From: Piezodorus guildinii
Lineage: Eukaryota > Arthropoda > Insecta > Hemiptera > Pentatomidae
DNA length: 64,000 nt
Direction of reading: 5' to 3'
NCBI GenBank assembly: GCA_023052935.1
Contig: CM041293.1
Span: 176,443,600 to 176,507,599, forward strand
Below, in pieces: positions 10,433 to 19,984 of the stretch (positions are counted from its first letter, which is position 1; each line of letters opens with the position of its first letter). A model generated the notes under the pieces. It made no database searches and had not been told where the DNA came from. It saw only the letters and a program-made list of their open reading frames with translations. Position numbers and translations under genes: made by a program.

Positions 10433-10874
10433 CTCCATATGTCGGTCAAAGAATGGTTTCTTCAGTGTGGTGATGTGGGTCCTTTCATAGACGATGAACA
10501 GCTAGTGTCGCTTTTTTTCGCTGACGATCAAGTTGTATTTGCTCGGAGAAAGGTAATGTGCTCATTAGGGGACTGCTATGAGTCTATGGGTCTTAAAATT
10601 AATTTCAGAAATACGAAATACATCGCCATCAGCGCTGAGGATGACAGTGATCTACGAGTTGATAACGAGAGACAAAGGTGAGTGTATTTAAATATCTGGG
10701 ATCGTACCTCGACTCCACTGGACCCTCCGAAATCGACGTAAGGTGAAAGGTAGAACAAGCCCGAAAAGGCGGATGCTCCATCCTGTTCTATGGAATGACA
10801 TTCTTTTAAAAGAAAAAAAGAGGAAGATCTACTATGCCATCGTAGAACCCATTCTTACTTAATGATGGAGTTTT
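10433..10874 (+). pseudogene. RTE-type LINE reverse transcriptase, part 1
   Basis: Encodes LVSLFFADDQVVFARRKV, the RT catalytic FADD motif, then MGLKINFRNTKYIAISAED. After a stop and a frame change follow YLGSYLDSTGPSEIDVR, QARKGG and IYYAIVEPILTY. The equivalent insect RTE proteins continue as LTYASETW, and that continuation is found at 14052 beyond a 3.2-kb insert, so this is one LINE split by later insertions. Stops and frameshifts make it a pseudogene. Confidence 0.8.
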
Positions 10875-10890
10875 GTTGACCGTTAAGAAA

Positions 10891-11160
10891 TTAGATGAGG
10901 AAGATGGTTGGGGGTGCGGTCATAAATTAGATACACACATTTAAAATAAGTGCTATTTTAATTATGTGCCGACGTTTCGGCTTAGATTGTGGGCCTTCAT
11001 CAGGGCTAAAAGAAACAAGATAACAACCAATGTAATTATAGACTTAATAATGCGTTAGGTATATAATAATAATATGACAGTAATAAAATATGGGAACATG
11101 AATAAAATTAAATGAAAATGATAATAAGATGACAGTTATAAAGTATGGAAATAATCAAAA
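10891..11160 (-). repeat. Left arm of long inverted repeat with hammerhead
   Basis: The sequence from TTAGATGAGGAAGATGGTTG inward is the inverse of 13795-14050, with scattered mismatches. Both arms carry a hammerhead-like motif directed outward. The arm is inserted in an RTE LINE. Penelope-linked repeats of this type carry such ribozymes. No Penelope RT coding is seen between the arms. Confidence 0.8.
10968..11006 (-). ncRNA. Hammerhead ribozyme motif, type I-like, minimal stem III
   Basis: Read on the minus strand: GCC, CUGAUGA, one extra A, a GGC/GCC stem II with loop, GAAA, then CGUC and GGC. GCC and GGC form a 3-bp stem I. Stem III is reduced to the self-complementary ACGU, as described for small Penelope-associated hammerheads that cleave as dimers. 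All core bases (CUGANGA, GAAA, UH at the cleavage site) are present. Confidence 0.7.
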
Positions 11161-12082
11161 TTAACCACAGGATAGTCGTGAAAAACCTCTACCACACTAC
11201 CCCTATTTTGGAAATAAAAAAAGATATAGAAAAATATGGTTATGATGTTGTAAACATCACTAATTTTATTTCTAGGTTAAAAAACCCACTCCCCATGTTT
11301 TTCGTTGACATCTCTAAATCAACCTACAATGAAAAAATTTTTGAGATTCAATCTATATTTTACACAAAAATAAGAGTAGAAGAACCAAGAAAAAGAAGAG
11401 TCATACCACAGTGTATCAGGTGCCAGCAGTATGGTCACACGAAGACGTACTGTAACCACCCTCCACGTTGTGTAAGATGTGGTCTTAACCACGACAGCGC
11501 AAATTGTGAAAAGGCAAGAGATACACCAGCGACATGCGCCAACTGCCAGGGGGGCATCCAGCCAACTACCGTGGGTGCCAAGTTCTGAAGGAGTTGAGGA
11601 TTCAACGAACTTCTCGAACATACCGCTCCGAACGAAATCACCCTCCACCACGAAATTTCGACGAATTTCCTGATCTTCGTCAAAAAACATCAAGCAACCC
11701 ACCAGCTCATAATAATGGTCCACAGATAGAGTTGCCAGTTCAGCAGCTGAGAGCTCCGACTCGACAGAAACCAGAACTCCAGCCACTGGAACCACCACTC
11801 CAGCCATTGAGACCACCAATCCAGTCTCTGGTACCACCGAACCAGCCACGGGAATCATCAGCCCTCCAGATGGGACCAAATCACGCTTTTCCAGCTTCTA
11901 ACAACGAACCAACAGGCTCGGGTGTAAGGAGGGAAATACCACAGCAGCCGTCTTCAGGTGAAAATTCATCCCAAATAACACACATAATTAGAGGGTTGAA
12001 TAATCTTATTCAGCCCCTTTTGAGCCTTCTCCAAGAGCTTGCTTACTTCACACAAGCTATGAACGCTCCAAATGGTCCCTAA
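11145..12082 (+). pseudogene. Jockey-type ORF1 (gag-like, CCHC) with one frameshift
   Basis: Nucleic-acid chaperone of Jockey-clade LINEs, which packages the RNA. The first frame (11145-11588) gives an RRM-like N-terminal part (KNLYHTTPILEIKKDIEKYG), then zinc knuckles CIRCQQYGHTKTYC and CVRCGLNHDSANC and the start of a third, CANC. The expected continuation HPANYRGC lies in another frame (11534-12082), so a base is lost or extra in the run of six G at about 11550. After it comes a proline/glutamine-rich tail. The stop at 12080 is followed directly by a 3' UTR and poly-A (12299-12310), with no ORF2 in between. This is a gag-only, otherwise well preserved copy. Confidence 0.82.
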
Positions 12083-12310
12083 TCGTATAATGATAGCCTT
12101 ATTAACACTCCGACGAAAAATAAAGACCATAAAATTAAAAAAATGATGGAAACCATACATAAAAAAAAAACCTGCCGAGAAGACGTGCTGCTGGTTACTG
12201 TCCTTCCTCCTGCCTGACATGTCATTATTTTGTTTATTATTCTATCCTATTTCCTGATTGTCACATACTGCTGACAGGTGCAAATCCATAAATAAAGAGA
12301 AAAAAAAAAA
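12083..12310 (+). mobile_element. 3' UTR and poly-A of gag-only Jockey derivative
   Basis: The ORF1 stop is followed by about 220 bp ending ACAGGTGCAAATCCATAAAT then AAAGAG and poly-A. The GGTGCAAAT-AATAAA ending resembles that of the Jockey subfamily at 48826 (TATAGGTGCAAATAAAATC). ORF2 is absent, so the copy is either an internally deleted genomic copy or a non-autonomous derivative. Confidence 0.65.
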
Positions 12311-12596
12311 TATTAACAATTTTGAAGTGATATATGACGGTAATATATTAAAACATAGTTAAGAGTATAGGTAATATATAAAAAGAACATAGAAAGATAT
12401 GAGTATGGATCTTTCTCCGTTACATATCCTGACATATAATTCTTAGTTTAATATTACATTATTTTAAAATTTAAAATTATTTTTTATTCATACTGTTTCT
12501 CTTTTTTAATGACTATGTTCTTTTTATATATTACCTATGCTCTTAACTATGTTTTTAATATATTACCGTCATATATCACTTAAAAATTGTTAATAT
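12311..12596. mobile_element. Fold-back MITE, about 285 bp
   Basis: Arms of roughly 85 bp: TATTAACAATTTTGAAGTGA through ATATATAAAAAGAACATAG at the left and the inverse at 12511-12596, with few mismatches. The loop is A+T-rich and non-coding. TA-rich flanks hide the target duplication, so the superfamily is uncertain (Tc1/mariner-type TA target is possible). Confidence 0.75.
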
Positions 12597-12599
12597 ATT

Positions 12600-13657
12600 T
12601 TTTTTAATTTATTTATTTAAAGAAATTTACAACTGTATTAAATAAATACAACAAGTAAATAGGCTTTATATATGATTAGTACACATGATAGTCCTGAGAA
12701 GAAACTACCCATTGGTAGCACTCCAATGTCTTATGTTAGAAGGTCTCTTGGCCATCTTCTTTTAAGGCGCCTCGGTGGGTTGTCGGGAATAGATATGGAG
12801 GAGAGGTCACGGATAAGCGGGTTTGAGTGGGCAGGGAGTTTGGAATGAAAAGAGGTATATCTGTAACGGGCCAAGTCTTCAACTAATGGGATATTTAGGT
12901 CTTTATGGATGATTTTATTAGTAACAAAGTAAGGAGCATTGAGGATTTTACGAAGGATTTTGGACTGCAAGGATTGGATGCGAGAGGAATTCGATGGTTT
13001 AGTAGACCCCCATAGCTCAATGCCATAGGTCCAAATAGGCCTGATAATTGTGATATAAATGAGTTTTTTGTAGTAAGTAGGAAGTTTTGAACGTTTGTCA
13101 AGTAAGTGTTGTAGTAATCTGTATCTACGAGCAGTTTCCTGTCGTTTCAGTCTAGTATGAGGATTCCATGTTAGGCGTTTGTCGAGGTGGAGTCCTAAGT
13201 ACCGAATCTGTTCAACAGGAGTAAGTAGGATATTGTTAAAGGATACGGTGGGGCAGGAAGTCATAGGCTTACGACGTAGAGTGAAGGTGATTTGATGGGA
13301 TTTATTAGGATTTATTTTGATTCTCCAGTTTTGACACCATTCTTCAATGGCTGATAGATGGTGCTGTAGGATTTGTGATGCAGTAACAGGATCATTATTC
13401 ACAGATAACACACATGTGTCATCGGCGTAGGAAGTAAGGATAGTGCTAGGATGGGAGGGAATATCAGCTGTATACACCGTGTAAAGGATCGGACCCAGGA
13501 TACTACCTTGCGGTACACCGGCTGATTGAGTGAATATGGATGAGTAACAAAGGTTATGGTTAACTTTGAAGGTTCTATCAGAGAGATAGGAACGAATTAA
13601 TAGGAAGTACGCTGGAGAGAGGAATTGACGGAGCTTGTATAGCAGACCCGGATGCCA
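12600..13657 (-). mobile_element. Jockey-like LINE, best preserved copy
   Basis: Minus-strand copy, 5'-truncated in the RT domain. The 3' tail (ACAGTTGTAAATTTCTTTAA) is at the left. Its ORF is described separately. It lies between the hammerhead arms, and its 5' break abuts the right arm sequence. Confidence 0.9.
12731..13657 (-). pseudogene. Jockey ORF2 C-terminal half: RT palm/thumb and C-terminal domain
   Basis: Open without a stop from the 5' break to 12731, about 308 codons. In order: WHPGLLYKLRQFLSPAYFLL, SYLSDRTFKVNHN, SAGVPQGSILGPILYTVYTA, the catalytic SYADDTCVLS, WCQNWRIKINPNKSHQITFT, IRYLGLHLDKRLTWNPHTRL, RPIWTYGIELWGSTKPSN and the end RRLKRRWPRDLLT. Endonuclease and the first RT motifs, including the motif A aspartate, are missing by truncation. 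The intact frame suggests recent insertion. It could not function alone. Confidence 0.9.
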
Positions 13658-13779
13658 TGTTAATATTTAAAATTTTAATTGTTCACATATTTTTCCTTTG
13701 TCATTTTTTCATTTGCTTAGTCTCTCTTTATATATTCTCATTACAATATTATCATCTCAATTCTGTTTACTTCCATACT

Positions 13780-14050
13780 TTATAACTATCATCCTAATTT
13801 TGTTTATTTCCATACTTTATAACTGTCACCTTATTTCCATATGTTCCAATATTTTATTACTGTCATATTATTATTATATACCTAACGCATTATTAAGTCT
13901 ATAATTACATTGGTTGTTATCTTGTTTCTTTTAGCTCTGATGAAGGCCCACATTGTAGGCCGAAACGTCGGCACATAATTAAAATAGCATTTATTTTAAA
14001 TGTGTGTTTCTAATTTATGACCGCACCCCCAACCATCTTCCTCATCTAAT
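13780..14050 (+). repeat. Right arm of long inverted repeat with hammerhead
   Basis: Inverse of 10891-11160; it ends AACCATCTTCCTCATCTAAT. Immediately outside, CCATCCTTACTTA resembles CCATTCTTACTTA at 10850-10862 on the far side, a possible imperfect 13-bp target duplication, although 28 bp separate it from the left arm. Confidence 0.78.
13934..13972 (+). ncRNA. Hammerhead ribozyme motif, right arm
   Basis: GCU, CUGAUGA, extra A, stem II GGCC/GGCC with loop CACAUUGUA, GAAA, CGUC, GGC. Stem I is GCU/GGC (one wobble pair). Stem II is fully paired here, better than in the left-arm copy. The ACGU minimal stem III would need dimerisation. Confidence 0.78.
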
Positions 14051-14051
14051 C

Positions 14052-14412
14052 CATCCTTACTTACGCATCGGAAACGTGGAAAATGTCTAGAAACTCGAAA
14101 GTCCAAGCTGTGGAGATGGACTTTTGGAGATGTCTACGTTTCACAAGGATGGAAGAATTAGAAATGAGGTTGCGGGACAGGATGAAGGCTCCTGGGTCAG
14201 TAAACCAGCGGATAGGACAGGGAAGGCCATGTAAAATGATTGACTACCGAAAGATGGCCAAACCGAGTTTTGGATTGGCAGCCATCAGGAAGGCGGAAAC
14301 GAGGTCGACCTAGAAGTAGGTGGATATGCGGAGTAGAAGAGGAGATGGCGGGCCGGGGTCTTCAGGAGGATGATTGGCTTGACCGTGACCTCTGGAGCTC
14401 AGCACTCACTTG
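14052..14412 (+). pseudogene. RTE-type LINE, part 2 (C-terminus)
   Basis: Continues the gene at 10433: ILTYASETWKMSRNSKVQ, AVEMDFWRCLRFTRMEE, then in another frame WPNRVLDWQPSGRRKRGRPR, SRWICGVEEEMAGRGLQED and DWLDRDLWSSALT with a stop at 14410-14412. This is the typical C-terminal tail of insect RTE elements. At least one frameshift lies near 14250. Confidence 0.82.
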
Positions 14413-14449
14413 AAAAGGCAACCCTAGTTGGAACGCCTGTATGAGTATA

Positions 14450-14700
14450 AGTAACTTTCCAATTCTTGCGCTTTTCAACGGTATATTATACGCCTAGGTT
14501 ACTACTTATACTTCAAAAATAAATTGTTGATGATTTTGTTACTTAAAATTTATTTTTCCCGTTTAATGAAAAGCTAACTTCCAATCTATTTTACTAATTA
14601 GTAAAGAATGTCCTAGATGGTGAAACTGTATCAAAATCCGTCCTTTGGCTTAGAAGGAGCTAGCGGAAACGAAAATCGCGTTATCACTCTGTATATATAG
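14450..14700. repeat. Dispersed repeat X, copy 1
   Basis: TTGCGCTTTTCAACGGTATA, a TTTATTTTTCCCGTTTAA block, then GTATCAAAATCCGTC. The same blocks occur at 25396-25500 and, after an insertion, around 25920-25970. Function and class unknown; non-coding. Confidence 0.5.
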
Positions 14701-15277
14701 AGATATATCTGATATTTTTACCTCGGAAAAGAGGAAAATGCTATTTTGAGAGAGAGTAGTCCAGTTATTGGAAAATAAGATTTTCATAAGCAGCTTAAAG
14801 ATGGAGTCGGCAGTTGGGGATTACTAGAGTCCAATTTTTACCAGATCTTATTGCATACAACCACATTATTTAACAAAAACATTACAACTCAGGGTTTCTT
14901 GAACAAAGTAATGACTATGTAAATATCTGAAATAATTGTTTTGTGTGTTTGTAGCCTCTGAGGACTTTCCTGTCGTGTTGAAGATAACGGTATTTTTCTC
15001 GGGTATGCGGTATTTCCTGCTTCTTCCACGAAATAAGCAGGACATTCTTTTTATTCTGTAAATGTAAAACCAGTCCCATGAGGCCTAGTAGAGAAGGGCT
15101 TCTTAAAACACAGACGAAAACAAAACTAAAACAGAATAATTAAGCAAGATTTGAATATGCAAAGAACATTGCTTCAGTCCCTGTTGCCATGCCTCCCGAA
15201 GGATCTCTATATTTCAATGACAACAGAACGGGATGGTTGTTTGTTGTTTTTTTCTAGTGGATTGAGATTGAACAAAA

Positions 15278-15323
<46 letters not shown>

Positions 15324-15418
15324 CGGGAGTAACTTTTATCTAGAAAAATAACAAAAATAAAGTGTATTCCGCGCATAACACAAATTGGAATGCATTTTTT
15401 TTAATGAAATGTAATTTT
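14701..15418. other. No gene recognised; contains AT microsatellite
   Basis: No ORF with a known domain. An A-run followed by an (AT)n tract lies at 15282-15321. 14960-15100 is less A+T-rich but matches nothing else in the window. Confidence 0.35.
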
Positions 15419-16047
15419 ATTCTTACCCCACTCATCACTGTAGAACAAATAAGATACCTTGGACTTCATCTTGACAAACGTCTCACATGGAATCCTCATA
15501 CAAGACTTAAACGACAAGAAACTGCTCGTAGATATCGACTATTAAAACACTTACTTGACAAACGATCAAAACTCCCTCTATACTTCAAAAAACTCATTTA
15601 CACAACCATTATTAGACCTATCTGGACTTATGGAGCTATGGGGCTCCACTAAACCATCGAATTCCTCCCGCATCCACTCCTTGCAATCCAAAATCCTTCG
15701 ACAAATCCTAGACCCTCCGTACTTTGTTACCAACAAACTCATCCATAGAGACCTGAATATCCCACTCGTTGCAGAAATTGCCCAAAAAAGATACACCTCC
15801 TTTCATTCCAAATTACCCGCCCATACAAACCCGCTTGTCCGTATCCTCTCATCGGCATCTATTCCCGATAATCCTCCGAGGCGTCTGAAAAGGCGGTGGC
15901 CTCGGGACCTGCTCACCAAATAAACTCTGAAGTACTACCACTGGGTAGATTCTTCTCAAGACTTTTCCAAGCCAATGTTCTGTAAATAGCTCATTTACTT
16001 GTTGTACTGTGTACAGTTGTAAATATCAATAAAAGAATAATAAAAAA
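15419..16047 (+). mobile_element. Jockey-like LINE, 5'-truncated copy
   Basis: VEQIRYLGLHLDKRLTWNPH, through IRPIWTYGA, then in a second frame ELWGSTKPSNSSRIHSLQ to RRLKRRWPRDLLTK and stop at 15923. The frame breaks at about 15636, where TATGGAGCTATGGGG lacks five bases of the usual TATGGAGTTGAGCTATGGGG. The 3' UTR and A-rich tail end near 16047. TTTATTCT occurs on both sides, a possible short target duplication. Confidence 0.86.
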
Positions 16048-16049
16048 AA

Positions 16050-16742
16050 TTAAAAAATTTATTCTGGGACGAGTAGTCCCCTAAGAATAACAAGAAAAGT
16101 ACAATATACATGATAATTGTCTGGTCGTTAAAGACTTCAGTTTAAGAACAAAAGACATATTTTGTGACAATGAATAGTTAACATCTATAGATTTTAAATA
16201 TAACATATTTAGGGAAGATTGAGACTTTAGGAGATGGGAAACTAATTGACGTTTGAACGTGAATTATGATAAGGCTTTATGAGTGGATATGGGCAAGGAA
16301 TTCCGAAATAGAGTAGCACGAATAACAAAGGATTTTTTGAAGGAGACGGATCTGTGAGAAGGTATATACATGTTTATGAGTTGGGAACTAGTGTTCACTG
16401 AATGGACAGAGGAGCAAGTGGTAAACATATCAAGAATATAAGCAGGTTTTTTTGTTTTAAAAAAATCGGAAGAGAAAGACACCTTACAGGTACTGCCGAC
16501 GGAAAGAGGGATAGAGCCAATTCAATTCAATATTCTTTCTAGAAACATAGGAACGTCTGCGGATTCCACATGTGAATCTAATGAAAAAATTCAAGAGTCT
16601 TTCGAGTCTCATATCGAATTGCTCAGACAATCCGTCATATACGAGGCAACTGTAGTCAAACTGGGGGAAAATGAGCGAAGAGACGAGTAGCATACGAGTT
16701 TTAGTTGCGATAGAGTCACGAAATCTTAGCAATTGTATTAGG
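16050..16742 (-). mobile_element. CR1/L2-like LINE, 5'-truncated copy
   Basis: 3' end at the left (TTTATTCTGGGACGAGTAGT then CCCCTAAGAATAACA). Coding remnants on the minus strand: LLVSSLIFPQFDYSCLVYDG, RLLNFFIRFTCGIRRRSYV, and in a second frame the downstream NTSSQLINMYIPSHRSVSFK and ATLFRNSLPIS. Matches the copy at 19985 with many substitutions. Confidence 0.82.
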
Positions 16743-16887
16743 ATAGCAATGGATAAGTTTATTAGTATAAATTAAGAAGCAAATGGAATAGAAAACGTTA
16801 ATATAAATCATAGTTATTGTCTTTTAGATGAGGATTTGTAACTATTATATATTAAATACAACAGATGTTTAAATAAAAACAGCTGTT

Positions 16888-17852
16888 TTTTAAAAATTTA
16901 TTTATTGAAATTTACAACTGTATGTTCATACATCAAGTAAATATGCTACAATGATAAAACACATGAAAAAAAAACATGAAGAGAAACTGCCCATTGGCAG
17001 CAATCTATTAGTGAATCTATACAAGAAGGTCTCGGGGCCATCTTCTTTTCAGACGCCTCAGTGGATTGTCAGGAATCGTAGAGGAAGCAAGGATTGAAAC
17101 TAGTGGATTAGAGTGGGAGTGGAGTTTTTCATGGAAGGAGTGATACCTGGTACAGGCCAAATCAGCAACATATGGAACATTAAGGTTTTTGTGGATGATT
17201 TTATTCGTGACAAAGTAAGGAGCGTTAAGGATTTAGGATTGTAAGGATTGGATACGGGAAGAGTTTGATGGTTTAGTAGAGCCCCGAAGCTCAACTCCGT
17301 AAGTCCAGATAGGCCTTATGACTGTCATGTAAATGAGTCTTTTGTAGTTAAGTGAAAGTTTAGTGCGTCTGTCAAGTAAATGTTGAAGTAACCGAAATCG
17401 GCGAGCAGTTTCTTATCTTTTAAGTCTTGTTTGCGGATTCCATGTAAGACATTTGTCAAGCAAGAGGCGTAAACAACGGATCTGTTCAACAGGAACAAGC
17501 GGGATATCATTAAAGGACACTGTAGGGCAGGATGTCATAGGTTTACGACGAAGGGTAAAGGTAATCTGGTGGGATTTATTGGAGTTGATTTTAATTCTCC
17601 AATTCTGACACTATACCTCAAAGTCACTGATGTGGAATTGAAGAGTTTGAGAGGCAATACTAGGATCGTTATTAACTGATAAGACTGTGCAAAGAATGGG
17701 TTCTAGGATACAGCCTTGAGGAACACCAGCAGACCGAGTAAAAGTGAATGAATAGGAACAATTGTGGTTGATTTTTAATGGTTCTATCAGAGAGGTAGGA
17801 CTGAAGGAGGGAGGAATTTACGGAGTTTGTAAAGCAGTCCCGGGTGCCTAAC
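16888..17852 (-). mobile_element. Jockey-like LINE with 10-bp TSD
   Basis: Flanked by AACAGCTGTT at 16878-16887 and 17853-17862. 5'-truncated copy with the usual blocks in broken frames: RT palm (SAGVPQG region near 17720), IRYL-like segment, and C-terminal domain. The RT YADD region is deleted, because the segment around 17680 joins the QG(C)ILEPI region to the LNN-DPS segment. Dead copy. Confidence 0.86.
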
Positions 17853-17862
17853 AACAGCTGTT

Positions 17863-18724
17863 AAAATATTAAGAATAATAAATAGTGATAATGTATGGTT
17901 TATAAGTGTATATTCATTTGACAGCATCAAGAAGATTTAATATTGGAGACGATGGATAAAATGGGATCCGAAACGACTTATATCATCGATACTAAACCAA
18001 AATCTTAACTATGACTGGGATCAGAATATAACTTTAATAAATTCGATATCCAACAAAGGGAAAAGAGCAAATATATGCTTTCATGTAATTTTTATGATTT
18101 TAAACAAAATAACAGTAATATAGGAGTATTCAACAACGCAAACGTTGTAAATCTACTTATTTTAGGGAAAAAAAGTAAACTAACATGCAGTGTTATTAAA
18201 AGTATGGTAATGGTAATTAAATTAAAGGTAATCCTGCGTAACAAAAAAAAATCATAAAGTTAAGCATTCCTATAAATATTTTATATTGTTATTTTATTTA
18301 ATGAAAATTTTTTTCAAGTTAAATAAAAATTTGATTCCAAGATTTTTTTTAAGTTTTAAGATTTGTAATAAACATAATATTGCTCTAACACGTTACTCTA
18401 ATTATCCTGTGCAATTAAGAGGTTTTTCTCGCGACAGAAAAACCGCAATTACGAGAGGATCCCTATTATAAGGCTCAAGGGGTGGGTTTTACTAAACCCA
18501 TCTTTTCGACTCAGAAACTGCCTTTGATCTCGCTCTTTGAGAAGAGGCTTTAAGATTCCCCTTCACAAAATCTGATATTGAGTACTTGACCGGGGCTATT
18601 AATAAGGTACCTTCTCTTTAAAATAAATATTCACTTAAAATGAAAACGATTCTGATGACAATAAAATCCGCGAAATCTTATGTATAAACTATAAGGTATT
18701 CTCAAATTACTATCACGAATGAGA
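17863..18724. other. No gene recognised
   Basis: A+T-rich to 18360. 18400-18600 is less so and holds a perfect hairpin GGTTTTTCT-CGCGAC-AGAAAAACC at 18421-18444. No coding similarity; likely single-copy or decayed DNA. Confidence 0.35.
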
Positions 18725-18950
18725 TAACAAGGCATACACATGACTTTTATTTACTTCCGTTGATATAAGAATTTATAAATACATTCAGAGAAAAACTAAA
18801 TAACTAAAGAATTAATTAAATTTATTAGCAATAGAAACATGTGATTATTTATCTATTATATTATTATCTACGACAATCAGTTTTATCCTTTCCATCACTC
18901 TCCATTACATTTTACAATTGTGTGTATAACATAAGATTTTGGTTTATTAT
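18725..18950 (+). mobile_element. HINE-like element, 5' fragment
   Basis: ACATGACTTTTATTTACTTC then blocks equal to the first 220 bp of the family, ending TTACAATTGTGTGTATAACA. The extreme 5' end is mutated. Confidence 0.65.
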
Positions 18951-18977
18951 TTTCAATAATGAAACTTTGTAAACGAC

Positions 18978-18978
<1 letters not shown>

Positions 18979-19044
<66 letters not shown>
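18979..19044. repeat. 66-bp uninterrupted poly-A
   Basis: A run of 66 A residues, far longer than LINE tails elsewhere in the window. No retroelement body with matching orientation is recognisable directly upstream. The length is prone to sequencing error. Confidence 0.9.
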
Positions 19045-19047
<3 letters not shown>

Positions 19048-19133
19048 CTCCTGCTTAAAATTTAAAATTTGAGAACTTACGTTTCAAGATGCGTAGAATA
19101 CGAATAACGGTTAAAAAAACGATTTGTATCCAC

Positions 19134-19532
19134 TAGTTAATAAATGTATAAATACTACGAGATGTTTGATAGAGAATTAATTTTTTGACAACATGAAGAA
19201 AGAATTATTGAAATTGGTTAAGAAATTTTCTCGCAAAATTTCTCGCATTGTGTCAAGAGTTCCTCAACCATATCATTAATTTCTGATATTGAATTGGCAA
19301 ATATGACTATATCGTCTGCTAATCTCAGGTTTGATAAATAGTTCCCATTCATAAGTATGCCTTAATTAATATGAAAAGCAATAATTCAAAGGATATTATC
19401 ATATCACTTCCGCTGATTTCAAAACGCAATATCTCAGCTATTTCTGAACCAATTTCAATAATTCTTTCTTCATGTTGTCAAAAAATTAATTCTCTATCAA
19501 ACATCTCGTAGTATTTATACATTTATTAACTG
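19134..19532. repeat. Fold-back repeat enclosing an RTE remnant
   Basis: Arms of about 86 bp at 19134-19219 (AGTTAATAAATGTATAAATA to AAATTGGTT) and 19447-19532 are inverted copies with almost no mismatch. Between them, 19365-19220 on the minus strand encodes SNLRLADDIVIFANSISEIN, an RTE-type RT catalytic block different from the other RTE families here. Confidence 0.75.
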
Positions 19533-19740
19533 GATTTCATTTTTTCTAGTTATAATTGAACCTAAATACTTGAATTTCTCTACGTGTTCAAAAGTATGCC
19601 CTGATACATCAATATCACCAAGATCGACACCGTTTCTGCTACTAATCATATACTTCGTCTTATCGGTATTTCATTAACACACTTGTATTTAGTTGTATGG
19701 TTTCCGTGTCTTCACCTGCAGTACCAAATCATCAAAAAAA
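19533..19740 (-). mobile_element. RTE-type LINE (family a), fragment
   Basis: Minus strand matches the HTFEHVEKFKYLGSIIT and TKYMISSRN region and the TETIQLNTSV region of the young RTE family at 52917, with a small deletion. It directly abuts the right arm of the fold-back. Confidence 0.8.
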
Positions 19741-19984
19741 CCTGGCGGCTGAGCGTGATTAAGGCCTAATCACCTCATTGCACTGCCGTTGGCCTAGAAA
19801 CAGTACGAATCTCTATATGTACTGAGCCCAAGACCCTTCATGGGTCGTAGTGGTAAAGGTTTTATTTCTTTTTTTTTTTTTTTTAGAGTGCTTAATGGAA
19901 TATAAAGAGGTATGTAAATTGCTTTATATGAATGTAAAAAATAATGTTGTGTATCTTTTAGTTTTAAAATAAATGTTTTTTTTT
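19741..19984. other. Unassigned segment with poly-T
   Basis: Contains GACCCTTCATGGGTC (inverted repeat) and a poly-T run at 19868-19884. On the minus strand it looks like a short element with an A-rich end. The type cannot be decided. Confidence 0.3.

Noticed and set aside
11319..11879. Long antisense ORF (minus strand, 186 codons)
   Set aside because: Lies opposite the zinc-knuckle ORF1; the valine/serine-rich translation is the complement of the proline-rich tail, so it is a shadow.
10850..14062. A single 3.2-kb DNA transposon encoding both gag and RT
   Set aside because: The gag-like and RT parts are on opposite strands, each with its own poly-A tail, and a separate MITE lies between them; they are independent insertions within or beside the inverted arms.
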